The notes below the pieces were generated by a model. It had not been told where the DNA came from. It did no database searches and saw only the letters and a list, made by a program, of their open reading frames with translations. Shown in pieces: positions 18,481 through 27,909 of a DNA stretch of 64,000 nucleotides (the first letter of the stretch is position 1; each line of letters begins with the position of its first letter). Both the position numbers and the translations under genes were made by a program. Location: NCBI RefSeq assembly GCF_902809855.1, contig NZ_CADDWJ010000001.1, positions 992,001 through 1,056,000 of the forward strand. Direction: 5' to 3'. The DNA comes from Acinetobacter sp. Marseille-Q1618. Lineage in GTDB: Bacteria > Pseudomonadota > Gammaproteobacteria > Pseudomonadales > Moraxellaceae.

Positions 18481-19134
18481 ATGAGCGAATCGCAACAAAA
18501 ACAGGGTCAAAGTCGTTTGTTGCTTAATACTCTAATGATTATTTTGGAAACATTTTATTCATTTGTATTAAAACACGACCGTGTTGTTCGCTTGCAAGCT
18601 AAACATTTTGTTGCAAAGCAAATCACGATCAAAATGAATAGTTATATTCCCTATGTTGACTTTTACATCCAATTTACAGACAAAGGCATTTTATTTGACT
18701 TAAAAGAACCAGAAAAGCCTGTGGATTTGACTGTGAGTAGTACAGTCTTGGACTTGATCCAAATCTTTGCCTTTGCCAACCGCCGTAGCATGAAAAAAAT
18801 GCGTATTGAGGGTGACGAAGTTCTAAAAGAACAATTTCGAGATCTAATTTTACCATTTACAGTACCTAAATTACTTTCTGACTGGAAACAATGGCTTACA
18901 AATCCAGAAAATGATGAGTCAGGTGTAGGTTCACGCAAAAGGATTGCACCACTTTTAGAGAAAATCGATCAGCAACGTTCTAAAATCAACAGCTTACAAG
19001 TTGAAGTAAAGCAATATCAAAATCGTATCCGTCGTATGGAGCAAAAACAAAAAACCACCAATATCATTTTGTCTGTGATTTTTGTTCTATTTATTACGTT
19101 AATTGTGTATAATTTATGGCAAATATTTTCCTGA
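18481..19134 (+). CDS. SCP2/UbiJ-like protein with C-terminal coiled coil and membrane anchor
   Basis: A 217-residue protein of uncertain family. Residues about 20-140 read like an SCP2/UbiJ lipid-binding domain: a start helix, alternating strands (VDFYIQFTDKGILFDL, VDLTVSSTVLDLIQIFAF) and the MKKMRIEGDEVLKEQFRDLI step typical of UbiJ, where a small internal value is added to the sum of strands. A coiled coil (160-192) and one C-terminal transmembrane helix (about 195-213, TNIILSVIFVLFITLIVYNLW) follow. UbiJ assists ubiquinone synthesis, but it is not normally tail-anchored. AGGA precedes the ATG. It lies just before the isc operon. Confidence 0.6.
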   Translation: MSESQQKQGQSRLLLNTLMIILETFYSFVLKHDRVVRLQAKHFVAKQITIKMNSYIPYVDFYIQFTDKGILFDLKEPEKPVDLTVSSTVLDLIQIFAFANRRSMKKMRIEGDEVLKEQFRDLILPFTVPKLLSDWKQWLTNPENDESGVGSRKRIAPLLEKIDQQRSKINSLQVEVKQYQNRIRRMEQKQKTTNIILSVIFVLFITLIVYNLWQIFS

Positions 19135-19175
19135 TAAATAATAGGAAATTTACAAAATAAAAAGCAGTTTAAAAA

Positions 19176-19199
19176 ATACCTTACTATTTTAGTCTGAAT
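19176..19199 (+). promoter_or_regulatory. IscR-type operator, distal site
   Basis: ATACCTTACTATTTTAGTC matches the type 1 IscR motif (ATAxxTGACTA-TTTAGTC) at most positions, with TTACT replacing TGACT in the left half. It begins 35 bp before the proximal site, so both may be occupied on nearby helix faces. Confidence 0.65.
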
Positions 19200-19210
19200 T
19201 ATTCCTAAAA

Positions 19211-19243
19211 ATACTTGACTATTTTAGTCAGGATTCATAGAAT
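19211..19243 (+). promoter_or_regulatory. iscR promoter with overlapping IscR operator
   Basis: A near-perfect type 1 IscR site lies at 19211-19234 (core TTGACTATTTTAGTCAGG). Its TTGACT also serves as a -35 box (19215-19220), followed 17 bases later by TAGAAT as the -10 (19238-19243). This is the layout of E. coli iscR, where holo-IscR represses its own operon by covering the -35. The iscR ATG is 36 bases after the -10. Confidence 0.88.
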
Positions 19244-19278
19244 CATCTTATCTAGTCTAATAACATGTGTATCGAATC

Positions 19279-19752
19279 ATGCGCCTAACTACTCGCGGTC
19301 GCTACGCAGTGACTGCTCTACTTGATCTAGCTTTGCAGCCAACTGAACAAACGATCACGCTTGCTGAAATTGCAGCTCGCCAAACTATCTCAGTCGCTTA
19401 TCTTGAGCAACTCTTTGCCAAACTTAAACGTCATGGTCTAGTTTCTAGTGTTCGTGGAGCCAACGGTGGGTATCTCCTAGCGCGCAATGCTGAAGAAATA
19501 ACAGTGTTAGAAATTATTGAAGCCGTAAATGAAACTGTTGACGCAACACGTTGTGACCATAAAGGTAACTGTCAAAACGGTGCAATGTGTTTAACACACG
19601 ATTTATGGCAAGAACTCTCCCATCATATTGCCGATTATTTAGCTAAAATTACGCTTGCCGATCTTGTTGCGCGTGACAATGTTCAAACAGTTGCACTCCG
19701 CCAAAATGCTCCAAGTTTAGATTCAGCCCTTCTATCGGCTACAGGTATTTGA
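19279..19752 (+). CDS. iscR: Fe-S cluster-sensing repressor IscR
   Basis: An Rrf2-family regulator of 157 residues. With the ATG at 19279, the [2Fe-2S] ligands fall at C92, C98, C104 and H107, the E. coli numbering, which fixes the start; a GTG at 19267 is discarded. The winged HTH is in the first 60 residues ([24 protein letters not shown]). Holo-IscR represses isc; apo-IscR activates other genes at type 2 sites. First gene of iscRSUA-hscBA-fdx, one base before iscS. Confidence 0.97.
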   Translation: MRLTTRGRYAVTALLDLALQPTEQTITLAEIAARQTISVAYLEQLFAKLKRHGLVSSVRGANGGYLLARNAEEITVLEIIEAVNETVDATRCDHKGNCQNGAMCLTHDLWQELSHHIADYLAKITLADLVARDNVQTVALRQNAPSLDSALLSATGI

Positions 19753-19753
19753 C

Positions 19754-20971
19754 ATGAAACGTCCTATTTATCTTGACTATGCAGCAACTACTCCTGTCGA
19801 CCCTCAAGTTGCTGAACGTATGATGGAATGCTTAACCTTTGATGGTATCTTTGGGAATGCAGCATCACGTTCACATGCTTACGGATGGCAAGCAGAAGAA
19901 AAAGTTGAATATGCACGTGAACAAGTCGCTAACCTCATTAAGGCAGATCCACGTGAAATCGTGTGGACATCTGGTGCAACTGAATCAGACAACCTAGCAC
20001 TTAAAGGTGTGGCTCAGTTCTATGCGTCTAAAGGCAAACATATCATTACTTCTAAAATTGAACACAAAGCAATTTTAGATACCTGTCGTGAGCTTGAAGA
20101 AGAAGGCTTTGAAATTACTTATCTTGAGCCTGAAGAACGTACAGGTTTAATTACACCTGAAATGGTTCAAGCAGCACTTCGTCCAGATACTATTCTTGTT
20201 TCACTCATGATGGTTAACAACGAAATCGGGACTGTTACTGACGTTGCTGCCATTGGTGAGCTTACACGCGCCAACAAAACTTATTTCCATGTAGATGCTG
20301 CACAAGCTGCTGGTAAAGTGGAAATTGACTTAAGTACCATGAAAGTTGATTTGATGAGTTTCTCAGGTCACAAAGTTTATGGTCCTAAAGGAATTGGGGC
20401 TTTATTTGTACGCCGTAGCCCGCGTGTTCGTATCAAAGCACAAATGCATGGTGGTGGTCATGAACGTGGTATGCGTTCTGGTACATTGGCAACGCATCAA
20501 ATCGTAGGTATGGGTGAAGCGTTTGAACTTGCAGGTAAAAACTTACACGCTGAACAAGCACGCTTACGCATTCTTCGTGACAAACTTTGGAATGGTTTAC
20601 AAGACCTTGAACAAGTGTTCTTAAACGGTCATCCAGAGCATAACGTTGCCAACTACTTAAATGTCAGCTTCAACTTTGTTGAAGGTGAGTCGTTAATGAT
20701 GGCACTCAAAGATGCTGCGGTATCTTCTGGTTCAGCATGTACATCTGCAACATTAGAACCGTCTTATGTATTACGTGCTTTGGGTCTATCTGATGAGCTT
20801 GCACATAGTTCAATTCGTTTCAGTTTTGGTCACTATACCACTGAAGAAGATATTGACCATGTGATTCAAATCACCAAAGCTGCGGTTGAAAAATTACGTG
20901 CCCTTTCACCTCTTTGGGACATGTATAAAGAAGGTATCGACCTAAATTCAGTTGAATGGGCTGAACATTAA
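19754..20971 (+). CDS. iscS: Cysteine desulfurase IscS
   Basis: A 405-residue class V aminotransferase-fold PLP enzyme. It converts cysteine to alanine and hands persulfide sulfur to IscU and other acceptors. The PLP lysine lies in [12 protein letters not shown]. The mobile catalytic cysteine is in [19 protein letters not shown]. The C-terminal ending [21 protein letters not shown], used to dock IscU, is intact. The ATG follows the iscR stop after one base, so translation is coupled. Cytoplasmic homodimer. Confidence 0.98.
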   Translation: MKRPIYLDYAATTPVDPQVAERMMECLTFDGIFGNAASRSHAYGWQAEEKVEYAREQVANLIKADPREIVWTSGATESDNLALKGVAQFYASKGKHIITSKIEHKAILDTCRELEEEGFEITYLEPEERTGLITPEMVQAALRPDTILVSLMMVNNEIGTVTDVAAIGELTRANKTYFHVDAAQAAGKVEIDLSTMKVDLMSFSGHKVYGPKGIGALFVRRSPRVRIKAQMHGGGHERGMRSGTLATHQIVGMGEAFELAGKNLHAEQARLRILRDKLWNGLQDLEQVFLNGHPEHNVANYLNVSFNFVEGESLMMALKDAAVSSGSACTSATLEPSYVLRALGLSDELAHSSIRFSFGHYTTEEDIDHVIQITKAAVEKLRALSPLWDMYKEGIDLNSVEWAEH

Positions 20972-20986
20972 TTCCAGATATTATTA

Positions 20987-21050
20987 AGGCACTTTTTGAA
21001 TAGATCATGTTGATAATCAAAAAGATGCCTCAATATTATATATTATCAAC
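20987..21050 (+). other. Candidate RNA pseudoknot/hairpin between iscS and iscU
   Basis: Stem 1: AGGCA-TTTTTGA (20987-20999) pairs with TCAAAAA-TGCCT (21017-21030), with a small internal bulge. The loop of stem 1 contains GTTGATAA (21009-21016), which can pair with TTATCAAC (21043-21050) as stem 2. That is the order of an H-type pseudoknot. It lies in the 106-base gap before the iscU ribosome site (GGAG at about 21066). No terminator U-run follows. A role in mRNA stability or iscU translation is inferred. Confidence 0.4.
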
Positions 21051-21077
21051 GCTGACCCCGAGGTTTGGAGAAGCATC

Positions 21078-21464
21078 ATGGCTTATAGTGAAAAAGTAAT
21101 TGATCATTACGAAAACCCTCGTAATGTTGGTGTGTTAGATAAAAATGCTGAAAACGTGGGTACAGGTATGGTCGGTGCGCCTGCTTGTGGTGACGTTATG
21201 CGTCTTCAAATTCAAGTAAATGACAATGGTGTCATTGAAGAAGCACGTTTCAAAACTTATGGTTGTGGTTCAGCAATTGCATCTAGTTCACTGGTCACTG
21301 AATGGTTGAAAGGTAAAACTTTAGACGAAGCACAAGCGATCAAAAACATTGATATTGCCAATGAGCTTGCACTTCCGCCAGTGAAAGTTCACTGCTCTGT
21401 ACTTGCAGAAGATGCGATCAAAGCGGCTGTTGAAGATTATCGCAGCAAAAAATCTAAAGCTTAA
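21078..21464 (+). CDS. iscU: Fe-S cluster assembly scaffold IscU
   Basis: A 128-residue scaffold that builds [2Fe-2S] clusters with sulfur from IscS. All three cluster cysteines are at the canonical positions C37, C63 and C106, with D39 beside the first. The HscA-recognition motif LPPVK is at 99-103. GGAG lies upstream of the ATG. Full length (E. coli 128). Confidence 0.98.
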   Translation: MAYSEKVIDHYENPRNVGVLDKNAENVGTGMVGAPACGDVMRLQIQVNDNGVIEEARFKTYGCGSAIASSSLVTEWLKGKTLDEAQAIKNIDIANELALPPVKVHCSVLAEDAIKAAVEDYRSKKSKA

Positions 21465-21504
21465 TTTCTGTTTTATTCACAGAAAATAAATTAACGGAGT
21501 TTTC

Positions 21505-21825
21505 ATGATCCATTTAACTGAAAATGCAGCAACTCATATCAGCAATTATTTAAAAAATCGCGGTAAGGGTGAAGGTATTCGTCTGGGCGTGAAAACTTCA
21601 GGCTGTTCTGGCTTGGCTTATGTGCTTGAGTTTGTCGATGACATTGATACACATGATCAAATCTTTGAACAGTTTGGTGTAAAAGTTTTTGTAGACCCTA
21701 AAAGTTTGGTGTATTTGGATGGCATGGAAATGGACTATGTAAAAAATGGTCTGAATGAAGGCTTTGAATTCAATAACCCAAATAAAAAAGGTGAATGTGG
21801 TTGTGGTGAATCTTTTACCGTTTAA
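21505..21825 (+). CDS. iscA: A-type Fe-S carrier IscA
   Basis: A 106-residue A-type carrier that binds iron or [2Fe-2S]/[4Fe-4S] clusters and passes them to client proteins. The three ligand cysteines are C34 ([13 protein letters not shown]) and C98 and C100 in the terminal ECGCGESF motif. CGGAG stands a few bases before the ATG. Forty bases separate it from iscU; the same operon. Confidence 0.97.
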   Translation: MIHLTENAATHISNYLKNRGKGEGIRLGVKTSGCSGLAYVLEFVDDIDTHDQIFEQFGVKVFVDPKSLVYLDGMEMDYVKNGLNEGFEFNNPNKKGECGCGESFTV

Positions 21826-21848
21826 GCGAACATTGATCTTTAATATGC

Positions 21849-21890
21849 ATTAAAACAGTGTTCTACACTGTTTTAATCACATTTAATTCT
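21849..21890 (+). terminator. Intra-operon hairpin between iscA and hscB
   Basis: A perfect 12-bp stem (21849-21860 with 21866-21877, arm ATTAAAACAGTG) closes over a 5-base loop. The downstream tract CACATTTAATTCTG is only moderately T-rich. It probably acts as a partial terminator or 3' stabiliser that lowers hscBA-fdx expression relative to iscRSUA. Confidence 0.6.
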
Positions 21891-21930
21891 GCTATTTTAT
21901 ACAAAACCCAATCGTGGATGAACTTTTCCC

Positions 21931-22446
21931 ATGAGTCATTTTGAGCTGTTCGATCTCCCAGAAGCACTCGATATTGATTTAGCAACATTAAAATCAAATT
22001 TTTTAAACTTGCAGCAACAATATCATCCAGATAAAGCCGAAGATAAAGACCACGCTTTGATTAAATCAAGTGAGATTAATCAAGCTTATAAAGTCTTATC
22101 TAATGTCGACAGTCGTGCTGCCTATCTCCTCTCTTTGCAAAAGCAAGATCATCATTTAGATCAATCCATTAATGATTTTGAGTTTCTACAATCTGCTTTA
22201 GAAATTCGTGAGCAATTAGATGAAGCGCAAAACGTTGAAGAATTGTACTCGCTTAAAAACGAAGTCCAACAATGGATCGATGGTTTGGTGCGTGAGTTTA
22301 AAATTGATTATGCTGATGAAGATTGGGCGGATGCTCGGGATACTGTGCGGAAATTGCGTTTTTTTCAAAAAGTCATGAATGACATTGATAAAGCTGAGGA
22401 TCGGCTTTTAGATGACGAAGATTTTGACTTAGATGATGATTTTTAA
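21931..22446 (+). CDS. hscB: J-domain co-chaperone HscB
   Basis: A 171-residue J-protein. The HPD motif is at residues 32-34 (YHPDK), as in E. coli. The C-terminal three-helix IscU-binding domain is about 90-160. It delivers IscU to HscA and stimulates its ATPase for cluster release. The acidic tail (DDEDFDLDDDF) is a minor peculiarity. It follows iscA after a 105-base gap with a strong hairpin. Confidence 0.95.
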   Translation: MSHFELFDLPEALDIDLATLKSNFLNLQQQYHPDKAEDKDHALIKSSEINQAYKVLSNVDSRAAYLLSLQKQDHHLDQSINDFEFLQSALEIREQLDEAQNVEELYSLKNEVQQWIDGLVREFKIDYADEDWADARDTVRKLRFFQKVMNDIDKAEDRLLDDEDFDLDDDF

Positions 22447-22478
22447 TTTATTTATTTTTTTATTAAGGATGTAACACA

Positions 22479-24338
22479 ATGGCACTCTTGCAAATTGCAG
22501 AACCAGGACAATCAAGTGCGCCACACGAACACCGTATCGCCATTGGTATCGACTTAGGAACCACACACTCTTTAGTTGCTACGGTGCTTTCAGGCAAAGC
22601 TAAAGTTCTCAATGATGAACAAGGTCACGTGTTACTTCCTTCTATCGTTCATTATTCAAAAAATACTTCTGAATATGGCGATGCTGCCAAACCATTTGTT
22701 ACCACTGATCCTAAAAATACCATTGTTTCAGTCAAACGCTTTATGGGGCGTTCGAAAGCGGATATTAAGTTTCAGCATCCTTATACCCTTGTCGGTGAAG
22801 ACAATCAAATGCCTGCGTTTGAAACAGCACAAGGGCGTAAAACTCCTGTTGAAATTTCTGCTGAAATTTTAAAACAGCTCAAAAAGCGTGCTGAAGCGTC
22901 TTTAAATAATCCTGTAAATGGTGCTGTGATCACCGTTCCTGCTTATTTTGATGAAGCACAACGTCAAGCGACCCGTGATGCAGCACAACTTGCAGGTTTA
23001 AACGTGCTTCGTTTACTCAATGAGCCAACTGCTGCTGCAGTGGCTTATGGTCTAGACCAAGACACCAACCTTGCAACCGATCGTAATTATGTGATTTATG
23101 ATTTGGGTGGGGGTACTTTTGACGTTTCTATTTTACGTTTCGCTCAAGGTGTATTTGAAGTCTTAGCGACAGGCGGTCATACCGCACTCGGTGGTGATGA
23201 CTTAGACCGCTTAATCGTGAAATGGGCAAAAAAACAACTGAATATTGAAACACTTGATGATGCTGAATATGCTCATTTTGTGGTTGCCGCTCGTAAAGCC
23301 AAAGAAGCATTAACTGATCATACATCTGTTGAACTGAAACTTTTAGATCAAGTCTTAACTTTAGATCGTGAAAATTTTGAACGAATTATTAAAGTCGCTT
23401 TAGATAAAACCATCAGTGTATGTAAACGTGTATTACGTGATGCAAAACTGGAACTGGCTGACATTCAAAATGTGGTTTTAGTTGGTGGCTCTACCCGTTC
23501 TTATGCCGTTCAAAAAGCGGTTGCTGAAGTATTTAACCAAGAACCGCTTTGTACGATCAACCCTGATGAAGTGGTTGCAATCGGTGCTTCGATCACAGCC
23601 AATCAACTGATTGGAAACAGCCAAGACGGCTCATTGCTTTTAGATGTGACACCCCTTTCTCTTGGCTTAGAAACGATGGGTGGCTTGGTCGAGCGTTTAA
23701 TTTCACGCAATACTGCAATTCCTGTGGCACGCCGTCAAGAATTCACCACCTATCAAGATGGTCAAACTGCAATGTTGATCCATGTGGTACAAGGTGAACG
23801 TGATTTGGTTGAACATTGTCGTAGTTTAGGACGTTTTGTTCTACGTGGTATTCCACCGATGACTGCAGGTCAAGCACGTATTGAGGTGACTTTCCAAGTT
23901 GATGCCGATGGCTTACTGACTGTTTCAGCCAAAGAAACCACATCGGGCGTACATGCTGAAATCGACATCAAACCATCTTATGGCTTGTCAGATACAGATA
24001 CCGAACGTTTGTTGTTAGATGGTTATAAATTTGCCGAAGAAGATAAACATTTACGTCATTTGCATGAAACCAAAGTTGAAGCACAACGTGAATTGGAAGC
24101 TTTAACACAAGCACTGAAGGTTGATGCTCAATTACTCACGATTGAACAGTTAGATGCACTAAATCAAGCCAAAGCGCATTTAACGGCACAACTGACCACA
24201 GATGATATTCAAGCCATTGAAGATGCTGTGGAAAAATTAAAAACTCACAGTGATGCTTTTGCTGCTGAACGAATGAATCAACATATTGATCATGCACTCA
24301 AAGGCACAAAACTTGATGATTGGTCAAACTCAAACTAA
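22479..24338 (+). CDS. hscA: Hsp70-type Fe-S chaperone HscA
   Basis: A 619-residue specialised Hsp70 that binds the LPPVK motif of IscU and promotes cluster transfer. The nucleotide-binding domain shows [27 protein letters not shown] and [10 protein letters not shown]. The substrate-binding domain begins around [17 protein letters not shown]. It lacks the long lid tail of DnaK, as expected for HscA. It lies 32 bp after hscB. Confidence 0.97.
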   Translation: MALLQIAEPGQSSAPHEHRIAIGIDLGTTHSLVATVLSGKAKVLNDEQGHVLLPSIVHYSKNTSEYGDAAKPFVTTDPKNTIVSVKRFMGRSKADIKFQHPYTLVGEDNQMPAFETAQGRKTPVEISAEILKQLKKRAEASLNNPVNGAVITVPAYFDEAQRQATRDAAQLAGLNVLRLLNEPTAAAVAYGLDQDTNLATDRNYVIYDLGGGTFDVSILRFAQGVFEVLATGGHTALGGDDLDRLIVKWAKKQLNIETLDDAEYAHFVVAARKAKEALTDHTSVELKLLDQVLTLDRENFERIIKVALDKTISVCKRVLRDAKLELADIQNVVLVGGSTRSYAVQKAVAEVFNQEPLCTINPDEVVAIGASITANQLIGNSQDGSLLLDVTPLSLGLETMGGLVERLISRNTAIPVARRQEFTTYQDGQTAMLIHVVQGERDLVEHCRSLGRFVLRGIPPMTAGQARIEVTFQVDADGLLTVSAKETTSGVHAEIDIKPSYGLSDTDTERLLLDGYKFAEEDKHLRHLHETKVEAQRELEALTQALKVDAQLLTIEQLDALNQAKAHLTAQLTTDDIQAIEDAVEKLKTHSDAFAAERMNQHIDHALKGTKLDDWSNSN

Positions 24339-24354
24339 TTTATAGGTAAAGACT

Positions 24355-24693
24355 ATGCCACGTATTAAAGTACTACCTCATGCAACAATTTGCCCAAATG
24401 GTGCTGAGTTTGAAGTTGAAGCGAATAGTAACCTTTGCCAAAGCTTATTAGACAATGGAATCAAAATCGAACATGCTTGCGATATGTCCAAAGCATGTAC
24501 CACTTGCCACGTTGTGGTACGCAAGGGTTTTGATGATCTTGAAGAAATGGATGATGTTGAAGCAGATTTATTAGATCGTGCTTGGGGTTTAGAGCCTGAC
24601 TCTCGTTTATCTTGCCAAGTTAAAATCACCGATGAAGACATGGAAATTGAAATTCCAAAATACACCATTAACCATGCTTCTGAAAATCACTAA
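24355..24693 (+). CDS. fdx: [2Fe-2S] ferredoxin, ISC type
   Basis: A 112-residue adrenodoxin-type ferredoxin, last gene of the isc operon. The four ligand cysteines are in HACDMSKACTTCHV (three) and RLSCQV (one). It provides electrons for cluster assembly on IscU. AGGTAAAG precedes the ATG. The strong hairpin at 24712 ends the operon. Confidence 0.96.
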   Translation: MPRIKVLPHATICPNGAEFEVEANSNLCQSLLDNGIKIEHACDMSKACTTCHVVVRKGFDDLEEMDDVEADLLDRAWGLEPDSRLSCQVKITDEDMEIEIPKYTINHASENH

Positions 24694-24711
24694 TTTTTAG
24701 AAATTCCCCAT

Positions 24712-24749
24712 AAAAAAGCGGTTTTATATGTTTATAAAACCGCTTTTTT
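24712..24749. terminator. Bidirectional terminator between fdx and czcA
   Basis: A-run, GCGGTTTTATA, short loop, TATAAAACCGC, T-run: a stem of about 17 bp with A and T tracts on both sides. It therefore works for fdx (+) and for the convergent czcA (-), whose stop is seven bases away. Confidence 0.93.
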
Positions 24750-24756
24750 AATGATT

Positions 24757-27700
24757 TTACTGTGACTTTTCATTCATCCAACGATAAAGCACAGGTAAAA
24801 GTAACAAGGTTAATGCGGTAGAGGATAAAATCCCACCGATGACCACAGTTGCTAATGGTCGTTGCACTTCTGCGCCCGTTCCTGTTGCCAATGCCATCGG
24901 TACGAAACCTAAAGATGCGACACATGCAGTCATCAATACAGGACGTAAACGCATCACTGCGCCTTGCCAAGTCGCATAATGAATATCGAATTGTTGACGT
25001 AATTCTTTAATAAAAGTCAGCATCACCAAACCATTTAATACAGCGACACCTGATAGCGCAATAAAGCCAATGCCTGCTGACATCGACAAAGGTATATCTC
25101 GAAGCCAAAGTGCAACCAGACCACCACACAGTGCAAAAGGTACCCCTGAAAAGACCAACACGCTTTCTTTCATGTTATGAAATACCGCCATCAATAAAAT
25201 AAAAATCGTGATCAAAGCCAATGGAATCACCAATTGCATACGAGCCTTGGCTGATATTAGATTTTCAAACTGTCCACCATAATCTAACCAATAACCACTT
25301 GGTAAAGTCTCTTTGACTAAAGTACTTTGTAACTCATTCACAAAAGAGCCCAAGTCTCGCCCTTCTACATTGGCGGTCACGACCACACGACGTTTGGCAT
25401 TTTCACGACTGACTTGGTTGATTCCTAAAATATTTTCAACTTTTGCGACATCTTGCAGTTCAATCAAACCACCATTCGGTAGTTGAATCGGAAGCTTTAC
25501 TAATAGCTCAGGTGTACGCTGCGTTTCATCCAAACGCATCACAAAATCAAAACGCTTGTCGCCCTCTAAAATCATACCTACACTTTGTCCACCCATACTC
25601 ATCGCCACTAAGTCTTGAATAGATTTTACAGATAAACCATATTGTGCAGCTTTGGTATTATCGATATCAATATTTAATAAAGGCAGCCCACTGGTTTGTT
25701 CAACATTGACGGCTGTTGCCCCTGAAATAGCCCGAACTTTTTGTGCAATACGATTGGCTTCTTGGTTCAAAACTTCCATATCATCACCAAAAATTTTGAT
25801 TCCTACATCGCTACGTACACCTGAAATCAGCTCATTAAAACGTAGCTCAATCGGCTGTGAAAACTCACTGTTATTTCCAGGTAAAGTGTCCAAAAATGCA
25901 ATCATACGTTGACGTAATTCATCAATGCTTTCTTTTGGATTTGCCCATTGATCACGTGGCTTTAACAATAGAACAGCATCGGAAATATTGGGTGGCATGA
26001 CATCCGTTGCAACTTCTGCTGTTCCTGTTCGGGCAAAAATTGCTTTTATTTCAGGGAATTTTTTTAACAATAATTTTTCTGTATTTTCTTGCATCCGTAA
26101 GGACTGCTCTAGCCCTGTACTTGGTGAGCGCATTTGTTGTACTGCAAAATCTCCCTCACTCAGTTGTGGAGCAAACTCGCTGCCAATTTTTGTAGCTAAA
26201 ACTCCCGTTAAAACTAAAATACATAATGCAACTGTTAAAACAAAACCTCGAAATTCGTATGCCCAATCCAATATTTTTTCATAGTGTGTTTTTAAACCAT
26301 GCATCCAACGACTTTCAGTTTCTTTAACTGCACCATTGACAAACAATGCTACAGCCGCAGGAACAAAAGTAACGGATAAAATCATTGCACCGAGTAAAGC
26401 TAAAACCACTGTCATTGCCATCGGATGAAAGAGTTTTGCTTCAACCCCAGACAAAGCAAAGATCGGTAAATACACGACAAGAATAATCAATTGACCAAAA
26501 ATTAAAGGACGTCGTGCCTGTTTCGCTGCTAAAAAAACCTCAGTAAAACGTTCGGAACGTGTCAATAAACGCCCTCGATGTTTTTGTGCTTCAGCAAGGC
26601 GTCGAATACAGTTTTCAACGATGACCACCGCACCATCCACAATAATCCCGAAATCCAATGCCCCTAAACTCATTAAGTTGGCACTAATTTTTTGTTCTGC
26701 CATGCCTGACAAGGTAAACAACATGGATAAAGGAATCACGCAAGCAGTAATTAAAGCTGCACGAATATTTCCCAAAAATAAAAACAGAATGATGATGACT
26801 AAAATTGCGCCTTCAACCAAATTTTTTTGTACAGTTTTAATGGCACGATCAACCAAATGCGTACGATCATACACCGTTTCGATAGTCACGCCTTTAGGCA
26901 AACTTTGTTGAATAGTTTTAACTTTATCATCAATCGCTTGGGCAACAGTTCGGCTGTTTTCTCCCATCATCATCATAGCGATCCCAAGTACAGCTTCTTC
27001 GCCATTATAGGTTGCTGCACCTGTGCGTAAATCGTGCCCAACAGAAACTGTAGCAACATCTGCAACACGAATTGGGTAGCCATTTTTATTAGTGATACTG
27101 ATATTTTTAATATCACTTAGGCTATTGAGTGTTCCAGGTACACGAACAGTGAGTTGTTGTCCATTCTTTTCAATATAACCTGCACCACGGTTTTCATTAT
27201 TTTCAGTTAAAGCTGTTTGTAAATCACTTAATGGAATTTGTAATTGCTGCAAACGTGTTAAATCAGGGGCAACAACAAAGGTTTTATTAAAACCACCAAT
27301 ACTATTGACCTCAGCAACGCCAGCAACTCGCTGTAACTGTGGACGTACCACCCAGTCTTGGATTTCGCGTAAATCCATTGCGCTATAGGGCGTTCCATCT
27401 GGTTTTTTTGCATTTGGCTCAGCTTTAATCACCCATTGATAAATTTCACCTAAGCCTGTAGAAATCGGGGACATCGTGGTCTGAATACCGACAGGAATTT
27501 CACTTGCAGCTTCTTGTAGACGTTGATTAATCAACTGCCGTGCCCAGTAAATATCGGTTCCATCTTCAAAAATAATGGTGACTTGCGATAGACCATAACG
27601 TGAAATCGAACGTGTTTGTTCGAGTTTTGGCAAACCTGACATCGCATTTTCAATCGGATAGGTAATGCGTTGCTCAGTTTCTAAAGCCGTAAAACCATTG

Positions 27701-27909
27701 GCTTGGGTATTAATTTGCACTTGCGTATTGGTAATATCAGGAACAGCATCGATGGGTAATTTTTGATAGCTATAAATTCCTACACCCATCCACGCCACCA
27801 CAAAGAGCATGACCCAAATCGCATTTTTAATAGAAAACTGAATAATACGGTCAAACCAGCCTTCGGGCTTGGGTAAATGATGTTCGTTCTGAGGCGAGTT
27901 AGTGTTCAT
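24757..27909 (-). CDS. czcA: Heavy-metal efflux RND pump, CzcA type
   Basis: A 1050-residue inner-membrane RND pump of the heavy-metal-efflux (HME) class with twelve membrane helices and two large periplasmic loops. The fourth helix reads DFGIIVDGAVVIVEN, with the two Asp and one Glu of the CzcA proton relay. CusA-type Cu/Ag pumps lack this form, so divalent Zn/Cd/Co export is favoured. Its first codons overlap the end of czcB by 11 bases. Last gene of czcI-C-B-A. Confidence 0.92.
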   Translation of the reverse strand: MNTNSPQNEHHLPKPEGWFDRIIQFSIKNAIWVMLFVVAWMGVGIYSYQKLPIDAVPDITNTQVQINTQANGFTALETEQRITYPIENAMSGLPKLEQTRSISRYGLSQVTIIFEDGTDIYWARQLINQRLQEAASEIPVGIQTTMSPISTGLGEIYQWVIKAEPNAKKPDGTPYSAMDLREIQDWVVRPQLQRVAGVAEVNSIGGFNKTFVVAPDLTRLQQLQIPLSDLQTALTENNENRGAGYIEKNGQQLTVRVPGTLNSLSDIKNISITNKNGYPIRVADVATVSVGHDLRTGAATYNGEEAVLGIAMMMMGENSRTVAQAIDDKVKTIQQSLPKGVTIETVYDRTHLVDRAIKTVQKNLVEGAILVIIILFLFLGNIRAALITACVIPLSMLFTLSGMAEQKISANLMSLGALDFGIIVDGAVVIVENCIRRLAEAQKHRGRLLTRSERFTEVFLAAKQARRPLIFGQLIILVVYLPIFALSGVEAKLFHPMAMTVVLALLGAMILSVTFVPAAVALFVNGAVKETESRWMHGLKTHYEKILDWAYEFRGFVLTVALCILVLTGVLATKIGSEFAPQLSEGDFAVQQMRSPSTGLEQSLRMQENTEKLLLKKFPEIKAIFARTGTAEVATDVMPPNISDAVLLLKPRDQWANPKESIDELRQRMIAFLDTLPGNNSEFSQPIELRFNELISGVRSDVGIKIFGDDMEVLNQEANRIAQKVRAISGATAVNVEQTSGLPLLNIDIDNTKAAQYGLSVKSIQDLVAMSMGGQSVGMILEGDKRFDFVMRLDETQRTPELLVKLPIQLPNGGLIELQDVAKVENILGINQVSRENAKRRVVVTANVEGRDLGSFVNELQSTLVKETLPSGYWLDYGGQFENLISAKARMQLVIPLALITIFILLMAVFHNMKESVLVFSGVPFALCGGLVALWLRDIPLSMSAGIGFIALSGVAVLNGLVMLTFIKELRQQFDIHYATWQGAVMRLRPVLMTACVASLGFVPMALATGTGAEVQRPLATVVIGGILSSTALTLLLLPVLYRWMNEKSQ

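Noticed and set aside
19267..19278. GTG start of iscR four codons upstream
   Set aside because: The ATG at 19279 places the cluster ligands at 92, 98, 104 and 107 as in E. coli.
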